Source: Oxytricha trifallax
Taxonomy: Eukaryota; Ciliophora; Spirotrichea; Sporadotrichida; Oxytrichidae
Assembly (NCBI GenBank): GCA_000711775.1
Contig: ARYC01017270.1
Span: 39,678 to 103,677 of the forward strand
Reading direction: 5' to 3'
DNA length: 64,000 nt
In this document: positions 1 through 11,968 of the stretch, piece by piece
How the letters are laid out: the number at the start of each line of letters is the position of its first letter
Position numbering within the stretch: position 1 is the stretch's first letter
Translations under genes and position numbers: made by a program
Notes under the pieces: generated by a model
Told to the model about the DNA's origin: nothing
Database searches by the model: none
What the model saw: only the letters and a program-made list of their open reading frames with translations

Positions 1-576
1 GATATTAAGTTAGGGATATATTTGGAGTTGCATTTTCATCATCAGATAAGTAAACACAAATATTAACAAATAATCTCCGTTTTTTTATATTTATATATTT
101 CCCCTAATTTATTAACACTTTTACAAAAGTGGAGGGGTACCTCTTTCAATCCTTTATATTAATTAATAAATATTTTTCAATTTTTTATCAAAGAATTATT
201 CAAATTTGATTAATTTATTCTTTAAACTATATAGAATAATAAATATAAAAATTTATAATCTTATATTGTAATTACAGCATTAGACTTTATCTAAACGATC
301 ATATTTAAATCTAAAAGTGGAATCTCTTATGAAAATTATAATATGCAAATATTTACAATTAATCTATAAACTCTAAATGAGCTCAGGAAACCTAGATAAT
401 TATAAGAGATGTATTATTCAATTCTTATATCTAATACTGTGATTCACAATTATTTAATACAAATATAAATCCTTAAAGATTAATGGTAATTTAGCTCTAA
501 AAGACTTTTAATATGGTTTTAATGCCTTATTAATTTATTATAAATTAGTTAGAAAGGGCATGAAAATAATAATGAT

Positions 577-994
577 ATTGTAGGAATACATTTGATTTGG
601 GAAATTAAATTATAAATATATTTGATATAAGTGCAAATATTGGCAGTTAACATTCTTGAAACCTAGACAATATGGTACTTGTTTGAAAGAGAATTAAAAA
701 TCAGCTGGACTTTAATATTACGGTACCCCTCTATCGCATCCCTGGAGCGAGTTAACTCGACTTTAATTTTGTGTGATTTGTTTAGTAGATTTTGTTGCCA
801 AAATTAAAGTCGAGTTAACTCGCTCCAGGGATGCGATAGAGGGGTACCGCCAATATTTAAGTCCAGCTGATTTTTAATTTTCTTTCAAACAAGTACCATA
901 TTGTCTAGGTTTCAAGAATGTTAGCTGCCAATATTTGCACTTATATTAAATATATTTATAATTTAATTTCCCAAATCAAATGTATTCCTACAAT
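577..994. mobile_element. Long-hairpin (foldback) element, copy 1
   Basis: A 418-bp inverted repeat with arms of about 195 bp (577-771 and 799-994) and a 27-bp loop. The arms begin and end with ATTGTAGGAATACA and its reverse complement. A GC-richer core at 721-749 and 820-848 begins CGGTACCCC and ends CCTGGAGCG. A second copy is at 39,693-40,093 with the same ends and core but a different loop. The structure resembles a foldback or MITE-like non-autonomous element. No ORF is visible. Any target-site duplication is unclear because the flanks are AT-rich. Confidence 0.88.
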
Positions 995-2689
995 AATATA
1001 ATAAATATATTTATATATTAGAGGAATTGTTTCTTCTTATTAATAAGAAATCAAGATAAGGAGTGATTTAGCGGATATATTGAGGTTTATGATTTAACTT
1101 AACTGATTAAAGAAATTATTTTATGATAACTATATTCACAATATATTTTACATTATATTTGCAGCCCCCATAAATAGTTAGGTAAATTTTATTTTAAAAA
1201 ATAGCAATAAAATTAAAAGTTAAATAAACGATTAAGTATAAAAATAATTTATTCCAAAAAATTGTAAAGTAGTGTGGGAAGTGTCTCAGGATACTAACTT
1301 CCCATAAAGTACAATTATCTTATTTAAAAAATGTAAGAAATTAAAAATATCTAAGATAAAATTATGTTTTTATTGTGAGTTCCATCTAAGTTAAATATTC
1401 TGAGGGAAAGTGTTTTTGGGGCAATATAGAATATTTGTTAGATTACTTAAAATTTATAAGATAAAAAATTTAAATAGAATTTTGAGTATCTAGGTTCATT
1501 TCCTGCAACTTAATCAACTAAAAATTAAAAATTAAAAAAAAAACCTTATTTTATTTTTATTTTTATTTGAATGGGTGATTACAACTTTCAAAATATAATG
1601 TGTTTGATTGAGAATGAGTTTGAAATATTACTATTGCCATGTAGCAGCTATTAATCTTTCACTAATTTTAATGTCACAAACCCTCCCCAACTCATAGAGT
1701 GTTTTAAACTCTAATATTTATCGAAATTAGTATGATCTTAAGATCATATCTTTTTTTTAACTTATTTAAACATATTAAATTAAAGATGGAAAAATAAAAG
1801 ATAAATAACTACTCTTCAGTGGGATTTATAAATAGGTGCAAAAAATAATTTGTCGTGCATTATATAAATTTTTATACAGTAAAATAGACATAATAATAGA
1901 AAGTCAAGAGCAAGTAAATTATTTTTAAAATGGTAACATTTTTATAAAAAAATAATATATGCATATAAATGGGATGATAATTAAAGATTCACACACTTGG
2001 TAAATTATCTTTTACTTGGTAAGTTGGAAAATAGGGACTTGTGTAGGGATATCGGGGAGATAACTAATATTCATTGATGTTGGTTTTTCCTTATTTATCC
2101 CCAGCATTTGAATAATGATTTTTTCGTTAAGATTTTCTATAATTTGCTTTAGAGTGAAAATAATTAAGAATTTCTTTAAGAATATATAAAATATAACTTT
2201 ACTTTTTTTACTTACAAATATATCTTTACGCGCTAGAACTAGAAGATTCTTATAACTAACTTCCCTATATTGAATAATTCGATACTAAATACAATAGAAT
2301 TTATTACATCACTTTAATAGTCATTTAAAATATAAAAAAATAGATATTATATTAAATTAAAAAAATAGCAATTTTCAATTTAAAGGCAAATTAATTTTAA
2401 AATTAAAATATTTTTATGAATTTTATGTTAATTGATTCTGAGTCTGGGATTATTAATTATTATTTTTAATATTAGAGTTAGTGTCCTTCAAATTATAAAA
2501 AAAAAGATCTCGTAAATTTAAAAATATAGGACCATAAATTCAAGCATTAAAAATTAAAAATATTACAATAAACCATTATCTATTGAATTAGAATTATACC
2601 TTATAAATAAAAGTATCTGGAGTTTTAGCAATTAAATCTATTAAAATAACAAATGTAAAAATGATCTATTTATTATACTTTATTTTTAG

Positions 2690-2880
2690 TCATCGATAAA
2701 GATTTCATAATTGCCTTAATATCCAGTCAATCCAGCACATGGGACAGTGCTGTATTCATCTCCCTCTTTTGTATAAGCCTCAATTGTGAATAAATAAGTG
2801 CAATCATGAACAACCTTTTACTTAGGACTCAAATAAAACATGTTTGGATTGTTTGCCTTGTCTCGAAGAAAAATTTATAA
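2690..2880 (-). CDS. Coding segment of unrecognised gene (paralogue of 6,890-7,090)
   Basis: With TAA/TAG read as Gln, the minus strand stays open for about 60 residues. It includes the motif NPNMFYLSPK, then LFTIEAYTKEGDEY and a CAGLTG stretch. The partner at 6,890-7,090 reads NPNLFFLSPG, LFTIAAYKKEGDNY and CAEFTG, so the protein reading is conserved while the DNA has diverged. That pattern supports a real MDS. I do not recognise the family. It contains conserved Cys and aromatic residues and could be an extracellular or secreted domain. Start and stop are not visible here. Confidence 0.6.
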
Positions 2881-3839
2881 TAAAATAAATATAAATTTTC
2901 AGGTATTTGTTGCTCTAGTTTGTAATCGATAACTTGGATATATCTCCACCCATTTATAATTAATTATTAATATATTATACTTGAAGTGCTTATCTTTAAA
3001 TTTGTTTCTCTATTTAAGTAATATAGAAATGATTGGATCTATTGAATTAATATTATAATCAAAATAAATTAAGTGTTGTAATATTAAAGTAATAAAATTA
3101 TATATTAGTTAACAATGAATTTATAATTGAAGCAAAATATGGCTTTTAGACTTAATAGGGGCACTCTTTCTATAGATAATCTTGCAAAAAACAAGAAAAT
3201 AAAGAAGTTATTGGAAAGTTAAATAAAGATATAATAATTTTTTGATAAATGAGGAATATATACAAAACCCCTCGACTTTCTTAAAAGCTGGTTAAGTAAT
3301 TAAGATTTGGGAAGAAATTGAAGAAACTGAAAGTGTCAGTTTTTTATCTGATTATAAAAAAAGCTAAAGAATACTCAAAAGAGATCATGATGATATGTTA
3401 AATTTAGATATCTTTTCTTATACTATAATAAGGCGTCCATTTCTATCAATAATTTTATATTAAAAATTGTGTAAAAAATTCATCAATAAAGCAAGGTAGC
3501 GTCTCTTATTATTCATAAAAAGCAGTTTACAAAGAAAAGCTTGAAAATTTTGTTATTTAATGAAAAACGCATAAAATTTTTATTAATTTTCTTCATCTCA
3601 AAAATCATTTCTATGGTAAATTATGTCTCTAAAAGCTGGTGGAATAATTTTCAAATTTCATTTTTATACATAAGAAACCAAAGTAATTATGAAGATTTGA
3701 TGTGTCTAAGCGGGATATTATTTAGATATTAGAGTATGGTAATTAAAATATTCACGTGATTATACCAAGAAACTTCCACTTAAAAGTTTTATTTAATTAT
3801 TCTAATTAAAGGATATGAAATAGTGCATTTGTTGTCTCT

Positions 3840-3960
3840 TCGAATACTTGCCCCCCAAATAACAGCCATATTTGCCTCCGGATGTTCTCCAATCTTGTCA
3901 AAGGCTAACAATCCTCCGTCATTGAATTTTTGATTTCCTTCCAGTATTTTTCACTTATGT
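3840..3960 (-). CDS. Coding segment (paralogue of 9,965-10,090)
   Basis: The minus strand reads ILEGNQKFNDGGLLAF, then DKIGEHPEANMAV, with no TGA. The partner at 9,965-10,090 reads VLERNYILQNGEQRAF then ERLGVHPNANIAV. Conservation of the HPxAN pattern and flanking residues supports coding function. In copy B this segment precedes the membrane-protein segments at 8.1-9.7 kb, so it probably encodes the N-terminal part of that gene. The following segments are missing from copy A, so copy A is probably a truncated paralogue. Confidence 0.55.
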
Positions 3961-4507
3961 TAATTTAAAGATTAAATAAAAATGTGAATATTAATTTATT
4001 TACAAAATTAATTTAATATAATATTATTAGAAGATTTAATTTTTAATGAAACAACAATTCTGTTTTATTTTTAAAATATAAAGATTGTTGGAAATTATAT
4101 ATTCAGATATTTAGTATTGAATAATACACTTCTAGTATATATTATTTTTTCACCAAATAAACAGATAATTATATTTTAATATTTAATTAATAATCATCTT
4201 CTCATAATTTTTAAAGATATTCTGGAATCGATGTAAACAGCATGGATCCCATAAATAATTGATTAAGATATAATTATTTATCAAAATCTTATTTATTATA
4301 ATATCAATAATTAAGATCCTAATATTGCAAATTAAATACAAAAGAAAAATTATTTTTATCAATACTTAATAAATCGGCAAAATCTTTTTAATTTAAATTG
4401 TTGTATGGTAATAAAAAGTAACTTCCTTTAAGCAATATAATAAATTTAATCGAATTAAAATATTCAATTATGATATATATTTTTTTTCCTGCTAAATACA
4501 AATATGA

Positions 4508-4715
4508 GAGTTCAGCAAGACAGTGAATGAAAGAAACATGGACTTCGCCACCGTGATCCTGGACAAAACAGGGAAAAACGTGTCCTGCATTCTGCTGGAA
4601 AAGGGGCTGCTCAAGACCAACGTCTCCAAGAGTGGGGACAATGCAAGCAAGTTCATCGAGGATCTCCTGGCTAGTGAGAAGAAAGCGGTAGATGCAAGGC
4701 AAGGCGTTTTCTCAA
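4508..4715 (+). pseudogene. SND1 (Tudor-SN) SN-domain fragment, copy A
   Basis: An uninterrupted reading frame of about 70 residues, notably GC-richer than its surroundings. It contains DFATVILDKTGKNVSCILLE and ends AVDARQGVFS, which matches the C-terminal half of a staphylococcal-nuclease-like domain of Tudor-SN. Copy B (10,721-11,652) is nearly identical at the protein level but is interrupted by a 724-bp insertion. The 3' edge here is GCGTTTTCTCAA, one base different from the 12-bp pointer GCATTTTCTCAA used by copy B and by the downstream MDS at 13,849. Copy A is therefore likely a paralogous or decayed germline copy rather than the functional MDS. Confidence 0.75.
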
Positions 4716-6889
4716 TACATATTTATAGGTGAATTTTTAAACAGTTAAAAAATATTACAGTTTAATGGGATCGATTAAAATCCTATAATAAAGAATCCAT
4801 AAAAAATACTAAGATAAGGCAAAGTCTCTTGATTTTTTTCTGATTTGCAAAGCTTATTTTTTGTAGTTAGATAACTTTCCTTCACAACTTTGAATGTTTG
4901 ATAAGTACTATTATTGTATTTTTTCTCCTCAATATACTTTAAATTCTCATTATAATTAGGTTGACTTCTATTTTATTTACATTATTTATTAAGGAAAAGA
5001 ACTATTTATTTAAAAAAAGAATGGAGATAAAAATTTCTAATCTGCAATACCTAGAATTTTTTTCTAAAAAACATAAATAACTTGAACCATTAATTAAATT
5101 ACTTTCATTGTCTATAAATAATTGTAATAGTTAAACTTAAAAATAATTATATAAATATTTTGATAGATATTATATACTATGAAACATGAATTTTTAATTC
5201 TAGGGTTTATCATTCTTAGAACTAAAGAGTAAAAAGAGAATACTATAATTCGAATTTTATTTTAATTTCTGAATAAATTAATTATTTTTTATTTTTAGAT
5301 TAATAAAATCTTACAAGATTATTATATTTTATTAATGATTGCATTTTTATAAGTATTAAGAATTTAATTAAACTAAATAATTATAAGTATTTAAAATCTT
5401 AATGTTTATCATATACTATTATCTCAAAATAAAAAAGTTAATCCATTATTCTCACAGTATTGTGAAAGCTTTTCAAGTCTGCATATATCCCTATTGTTAT
5501 CTTAAATAACTTCAAGATAGCTATCAACATCACTTTATTTTACTAAGACTAAGTAATTTAAATATTCTACATTTGTGATTCCCCATATTCCGTGTGGTGT
5601 AAAAACTCTTTTAATCTACATTTCATAATAGGTTTTGGATACATTAGGGAGTGCATTTATTTCATCCGATAAATAAACACACACATTCATATAAAGTATA
5701 AATATTATATTTATTAACATAATATTAAAAATATTTAAAGAATATATTCAAATTGAGAAATTTAAAAAAATAAAAAAATTGAGTGGTATTCACTTTATCA
5801 AATGTTAATAATATGGTATTTATCAAATAAAAAGTAAATAAATTAGCTGGACTATACTATTGGTGCGAACCTATTATTACATCGTAGGTGAAAAGATAAA
5901 CGAATTTAATTTTTTGTATAAAATTAAATCATTAAAAAAAACCCAAATTAATTTCAAATTGTCTCATTTAATATGCAATAAATATTTTTGACTATAGAAG
6001 ATGAATTTTAAATTATATCGAACAAGTTTTATATTGTCTATATTTAAAGATAGATTATCATCATAAATTATGTTCATTTATATTTAATTTTCTCAAATCA
6101 AATAATATCTTAGAATGTGTCATAATTAAAAATTTCATGAATATAAAATATTTAATATATTCAATAGTTTTATAATTAAATATACTTCCTAAAAAAATGG
6201 AATTATGACGCACGTCATTGTTGAATATTTTTAGAAAAAGAGTTTTGGGAGGAATGTAGAATTAAATAAACTTTCAATAAACATAATTATGATAATTAAA
6301 TAATAATAAAATAGAAATTGGAGTATCTCGCTATAGGTTCTTTCTCATCTTATTATTTAGGAACATAATCTAATAATTTTTAGATCAAATTCATTTTTTA
6401 ATTTTTGTTATTAAACATTTATTGAATGAGTCATGACAACTTTCAAAGCACGAGGTGTTAAATTAGCAAACATTTTGAACTATAGATCTTCTTTACGAAG
6501 AATATTATCGATCTAGTCTTCAATACTTTAAGATCGAGGAGCAAATTGTTTTTCCCACTACATTTTTATACAAATCTTCTCACCAAAATTATCAAGCTTA
6601 ATGTCATAAAATTTAAATTAATTTCATTTTAAAACATTAATCAAATGAATTTTAACAAAATATAATTAAAACTGAAAATAATTTTGTTTATATTTGTAAG
6701 ATTTAAAAAACTAAGACAATACTGATTGACAAAGGTAACACTATTAAAAAGGAATATACTATTACAATTTTTAAATAAAACCTTAAAAATTTAATCTAAA
6801 ATATAACCTAGTTAATTTTCTAAAATAGAAATTCTTTTTTTATTATTCTCTAAGAATTTTAAATGTATGGCTAATAATATAATTTTTTA

Positions 6890-7090
6890 AATTGTCATTG
6901 ATGACAACTTCAAATCCTGTTCGTTATTCTCCAGTAAATTCAGCGCAAGAATTTTAACTATAATTGTCGCCTTCTTTTTTGTAAGCAGCAATCGTAAATA
7001 ATTTTGTGCAGGATTACTCTTCACTTCTCCCAGGGCTCAAGAAAAATAAGTTTGGATTGTCTGATGAATCACGAAGCATAATTTAAAATA
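6890..7090 (-). CDS. Coding segment of unrecognised gene (paralogue of 2,690-2,880)
   Basis: Minus-strand open frame including DNPNLFFLSPGRSEEQSC, then KLFTIAAYKKEGDNYSQNSC, then EFTGEQRTGFEVVIND. Its identity to the copy A segment is clear in protein and weak in DNA. It lies about 1 kb beyond the TGA that ends the membrane-protein gene at 8,102, so it belongs to another gene or to a displaced MDS. Family unknown. Confidence 0.6.
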
Positions 7091-8101
7091 GAAAAATATA
7101 AATTTTCAGAGTTTTATTGCTTTTATTTGTTATCTTTAGCGTTGAAATATCACTCCCCATTTTAATCAAATTTTGTTGTCAAATTAATTATATGCAAGGT
7201 CAATTTCAAATTAATTATAAATGCATATTAATTTATCATAATATCAAATTTTTTAAAGATCAATTCATTAATATATTAAAATAAGAAAATTTCATTTTGA
7301 CATAGCTTAAGATATTTGATATATCTGTATTTTGCTACTTTGAAACGATGAAGAACTTGTTCTTATAATTATTATCATATTAAAAATATTAGATTATTGT
7401 TGAAATAGATTTGAATCGGGAAATTAAATAAATTATTGGTATTTAAAATTATCAAATTTAATCGATCTAGGGCTTTTTCGAAATGGAATACAAATTTAGC
7501 TTGAATTTATTTTTGGCGATACTATTTTATCTCATCTCTTGAACGAAATAACTTGACTTTAATTGGCTAATTTCATTAAATTATACTATAATATTAAATC
7601 AAATTATCACGCTACAAAGATGAAAATAAAATAGTGTCTTAAATAGCTATTCTATATAATTTCTCTATCGAATGAGGCAAAGATCGATTAAATTGGAAAA
7701 TTTTAATTACCAATAATTTATTTAATTTCAATTTCAATTTCCAAATTTCAAATTTATAACTACTATCATAATTTTCATATGAGCAAATAAATTTATTAGA
7801 ATTGTAAAAGCAACTTTATAAAACTTCAAACTCGTGTAGCAAAATAACTTAAATTTTATAATTTCTCCAATACTTTTCTAAATAATTTATTTAATTAATG
7901 TTTTAAATAAATAATATTGAGCTTGTTCGGTTATTTTAATTTATTACACTAAAATTATCTAATTTTTAAAAAGTATAAATTTAATAATTGAATTAATAAT
8001 CATTAATTTTTTTACTGTTATAATTTTTTAATTTATTTTCTATTTCTATTACCCTTTAACTGCATTAATTGTTTTATAAGATTTATATATAATTGCATTT
8101 T

Positions 8102-10452
8102 TCAAAAAAATCTCGGCGCTTATTGCCTATTCAATCCAAATTGAGGTTTTTATTGAAGCTCAAGGTGAAAATCTGGCTTTTTCTAAAATTAAAGTCCAAA
8201 TTATGGCTTTTGCATCGGTTCACAGCCAAGAGGAGGTATCCCTTCTATTCTTTAAATTTGTGGAAAGATTTTATCACAAATGCTTTACCCAAAGAAATAA
8301 TCTATTGTACCAACAATAAGACTACCTGATATTCCAATAAGCATTCCAACAGGCCCACCCCAACATGAAGCTGCAATAACTGAAATTGAAGTATTAAGGA
8401 TTCCTACTACTGAAATTCTTGCGATTTTTATCTGACTTTCCTCTTTTGAAAGTTATCCATTCTAGCACTAGTGCACAATGTCAAATAATTGATAGCAAAA
8501 AAATCCTATTCCTACTAATACACCAGCCTTTTTAAAGACATGGCCTAATAAATCTGCTGAATTTTCAGCAAGTAAGCTGATTCCATAAGCTTCAAAACCT
8601 ACAATAAGTGCAGACAAAACTCCTCCTTTGACTGCTCCTTTTGTAGTTTCATAACTTACAGACTCAAAAAGTTAAAGTATACCAATCTCCCCTTTCTGGT
8701 ATTTTTAAAGATTATCTATAAATGAAATAATCATGGCTTATACTCCAGAAACTAATCCTCCAATAATGGCTGCTTCTTTCATTCTAGAAAAGATAAAATC
8801 TCTGGATTTAATTTTGGGGAAAAATTCGACAAAGTCCTATTCAATCTCTACTTCTAACTATTTAGTATCATTTGCCATTTTCTCAAGTTCTTAATTTGCT
8901 TTGCTAATTTATTCTTGAAACCTATTTCTAGATTCAATTTTGGAATCTGGTATTTTATCATGTTAACTTTAAAGTCTCTTAACAACACCTTTTAACCATT
9001 AAATCTTTTGTTTATTTGCATGAATTTAAGCTTACTTTGGTATTAGAGCTTGAAGCTTTGATATCCAATCTATAATAATTACTAACTGAGATTTAATTAT
9101 TTATATATATTTAATGTTTTAAATATAAATCTTCACATTCTTGACTACTAGGCACTTAGATTTCTTTGTCTCCAACAATTACTTTGTCGGAGACCTCAAC
9201 TTATTCAATTCTATCCCCATTTAATAAAAATGTAAAGTTTAAATAAATGAATTTAGTAGATTTTCTCACAATCTTAAAATATTTACTGAGATAAATTCAC
9301 TTTAATAAATTATTTAAATTTCATTAATCTGATATTATATTTATTGGTGACTTCAATAGTTTATCCATTTCCTCTAGTAGTTACAAATTTAGCTTTTCTT
9401 GGATGAAATTTTTCATAGAAGTCTGGGTCAAGCTTTGCATTTGCAGTATTTGGCCTTGCTGTTCCATCTGGATGAATATCAAAACTTTCTCGGACAAGAT
9501 GTCTTAATCCCTCAGGAGTATTTAAAATATAAATTAAATATATTGCTCACTTTTAGTTGTAAAATCTCAATTAGGTCTCTAAATAACTAATTTTCTATAA
9601 TGATATCTGTGCCATCAGGAGTCCTAATTTATTAGCCATTGAATTCTATCATGCCTTAACCATCGCCTTAATAAACACGGATTGGTAACTAATGATCATG
9701 AATCAGAGCTTCAATTATTACTAAAATAGAATTTATATAGATCTATAATAAATTTTATAATTCTTTTTTGAAAAAATAATATATTATCTTAAATTATTAA
9801 ATAAAACAGCTCATTCAATAACTTGTTCAATATAAATATTTTCAATGAAAATCGTGTTGCATTATGATTGTAATTCATTATAATACTTTGAATTTATATT
9901 AAATTTAATGACCATAAGATATAATATATTTTTAATTATTTTTAATATAATAATAGGGCAAATGTAATCTCTTCAAATACTTAGCCCCTCTAAACAGCTA
10001 TATTCGCATTTGGATGAACTCCTAATCTCTCAAAAGCCCTTTATTCTCCATTTTACAATATATAATTTCTTTCCAATACTTCCCTATTAAATTAATTTGA
10101 GGTTAGTATTAAAATTATCCTTCAAAATAAATCGTTTTAATATATCTTATTTTTATGGATTAATTATTTATCAATATAAATAAATTAAGACTTAATCTTA
10201 TTTTTAAAAAGTACTTTGAAATATTCAGAAATACAACAATTATATTAAATAATTAAATTTAATTATACTATTTTTCCTTATTAATTTTAGTTAATACATA
10301 ATAAAAAATTGATTAAATTATTTTATTTTTTAATTTTAAGAACATATTAATAATAAAAGGGAAATATAACCTTTGTAATTTGAAAGATGGTTTCCAAAAT
10401 CACCCTAATTGTTAGCAGAGAGCTGCTACTGCTTTTCCTTTTTCCTTTCCAT
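8102..10452 (-). CDS. Glycine-rich membrane protein, segmented, unknown family
   Basis: Minus-strand segments in order: start candidate ATG at 10,452 (MERKKEKQQQLSANN); 9,965-10,090 (HPNANIAV region); 9,603-9,717 (IHDHQLPIRVYQGDGQ); 9,362-9,530 (TPEGLRHLVRESFDIHPDG); 9,150-9,225; then a long block from about 9,110 to a TGA at 8,102-8,104. The long block has a charged coiled-coil-like stretch. After it come several Gly/Ala-rich hydrophobic segments (for example AAIIGGLVSGVQ, KGGVLSALIVGFEA and GPVGMLIGISGSLIVG) resembling glycine-zipper membrane helices. The C-terminal tail repeats the motif (K)PQFGL. TAA/TAG are read as Gln throughout. IES boundaries between segments were not all resolved. 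Function unknown. Confidence 0.65.
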
Positions 10453-10720
10453 TATCAATCAATTATTATATTTTTAATAAATATTCTGACAATATCAGCA
10501 AAAAATAAAGAAATAAGCGTCAGAAAATTAATTATCATTTATATATTTATTTATAATTATTTTAGAATATAAATAATTGTTTTTAATGAAATTATAACAT
10601 GATTAATCAGATAAATTTTTATGATATATACATTTCAATCAAATTTAGTGTACTATTGAACTTAATCGAATTAAAATATTAAATTATGATAGATTTTTTC
10701 CTACTAAATATAATATTTTT

Positions 10721-10804
10721 GAGTTCAGCAAGACAGTGAATGAAAGAAACATGGACTTCGCCACCGTGATCCTGGACAAAACAGGGAAAAATGTGTCCTG
10801 CATT
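10721..10804 (+). CDS. SND1 (Tudor-SN) MDS, first half of SN-domain segment
   Basis: Encodes the start of the SN-domain fragment (DFATVILDKTGKNVSC). It is followed at 10,802-10,804 by ATT, which recurs at 11,526-11,528 where the reading frame resumes. Copy A at 4,508 has these two halves contiguous, so the junction is established by comparison. Upstream SND1 segments (N-terminal SN domains) were not found in this window. Confidence 0.8.
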
Positions 10805-11528
10805 TGGTAAAAAATTTTAATATTCAAGTGGTTTTAGAAATAAATACAGTAACATCTTATAATAAATTATTAAGAATGAATAACTTAATGTATTTTGGAA
10901 AATTAGTTTATAAAAAATGTAAGGCAATCGAGAAAAGTTGCCGAGAATTTCTCGATTGCCTTTCATTAATTTGTTTGATTAAGTTTGAAATATTACATAT
11001 TTCATAAGTTAAAACATAGATAATATTTATTTTGAGAGAAAACATAATTTATATAAAACTTGAGTAAATGATAGTTGATATTAACGTAAAACTTACAACA
11101 TATTAATTTTAATTTATTAACTTTATTCTATTATATTTTACTTCATTTTAAAGTATGATTATTTTAAATCTTAATCATCAAGGCTCTATTAATCAATACT
11201 GATTGCCTAAGTTTAATACAGTATATAAAAGTTAAAACTTTTTTATCAAATGTACTATAGTTTATTCAAAATAATATTTTAATTAAACAAGAGTTAATTT
11301 TGTTTTAATAGTTTTTATTAAGTTTATTTAAAAATCTTTGACGATTTATTTAAAATTATTAACTTAATTTAGTTAAAATTAATAAAATAATATTTTTACA
11401 TAACTTTTAATTCATTAAACTTTAAGAATTAATTCATTGTATTCTTATAAAGCAGCAACTCGTTATTCACTAAATGTTAATTATATTAATTCCTACAGTC
11501 ACCTATTTTTTTGAAAATTTTACCAATT
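10805..11528. mobile_element. 724-bp insertion/IES in SND1 with short terminal inverted repeats
   Basis: Present in copy B and absent at the equivalent site in copy A. The inserted DNA begins TGGTAAAA and ends TTTTACCA, flanked by ATT on both sides (10,802-10,804 and 11,526-11,528). This fits an element with short TIRs and a 3-bp ANT-type target duplication, as known for TBE-like Tc1/mariner elements. It holds a perfect 15-bp stem with a 12-bp loop at 10,921-10,962. No conserved protein was recognised inside; the frame at 10,804-11,007 is AT-rich and has no supporting homology. Confidence 0.8.
10921..10962. repeat. Perfect 15-bp stem hairpin inside the SND1 insertion
   Basis: Arms 10,921-10,935 (AAGGCAATCGAGAAA) and 10,948-10,962 are exact reverse complements around a 12-bp loop. 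The stem is GC-richer than its surroundings. Its role is unknown. Confidence 0.85.
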
Positions 11529-11652
11529 CTGCTGGAAAAGGGGCTGCTCAAGACCAATGTCACCAAGAGTGGGGACAATGCAAGCAAGTTCATCGAGGAT
11601 CTGCTCGCCAGTGAGAAGAAAGCGGTAGATGCAAGGCAAGGCATTTTCTCAA
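11526..11652 (+). CDS. SND1 (Tudor-SN) MDS, second half of SN-domain segment
   Basis: Resumes the SN-domain frame (ILLEKGLLKTN and onward) and ends with the 12-bp pointer GCATTTTCTCAA at 11,641-11,652. The same 12 bp start the next SND1 MDS at 13,849-13,860. Joining at the pointer keeps the frame (AVDARQGIFS then NQPAPIRVF), matching the usual SN-domain to linker transition of Tudor-SN. The 2.2 kb between the two pointers holds another complete-looking gene. Confidence 0.85.
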
Positions 11653-11968
11653 TATATATTTATAGGTGACTTTTTAAGCATGAAAAATATCAAAGTTGAG
11701 TGAGTGGGATTGATTAAATAAAAATTATTTATTACAATAAAAGAGGCAATATATTCTTACATTAAAATACAAAATGGCACATCTAATCCATTTTTTAATA
11801 AAATTAGATTCCTAGATTAATTATTAAATTATTTATTTTATTCTTTAGTGAATAAATCGTTAAAGAGATGGATTGAGTAAATCAGTTTTAGATTAATCAT
11901 GACAACAACAAAGCAGGTAAAACAATATCCCAATCCCTCTAACAAAATAAAAAAATAATAATTCGTCC

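Larger units (their letters stand above)
1..4800. repeat. Segmental duplication, copy A
   Basis: Copy A of a diverged duplication whose partner is roughly 5,640-11,760. Matching landmarks in the same order are: a leader near 15-70 (partner near 5,640-5,700); a minus-strand coding segment at 2,690-2,880 (partner 6,890-7,090); a minus-strand segment at 3,840-3,960 (partner 9,965-10,090); and the SND1 fragment at 4,508-4,715 (partner 10,721-11,652). Flanking AT-rich sequence also matches around the SND1 fragments. Copy A lacks the 8.1-9.7-kb coding block of copy B. The rest is AT-rich DNA in which I see no other gene. Confidence 0.75.
5640..11760. repeat. Segmental duplication, copy B
   Basis: Partner of 1-4,800, diverged and longer. 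It holds eroded relatives of the hairpin element (around 5,800-6,120, sharing AGCTGGACT, and possibly 7,420-7,760), the paralogous coding segments listed separately, the 8,102-10,452 membrane-protein gene and the SND1 MDS pair. Stretches between these features are AT-rich, and I see no further gene in them. Confidence 0.7.

Noticed and set aside
3840..3960. Beta-carbonic anhydrase fragment (LLEGN...HPxA-like reading)
   Set aside because: Superficial similarity only; the catalytic Cys-x-Asp-Ser-Arg motif is not present.
10387..10572. Hydrophobic plus-strand ORF
   Set aside because: Opposite strand to the conserved minus-strand N-terminal segment (MERKKEKQQQLS); no independent support.
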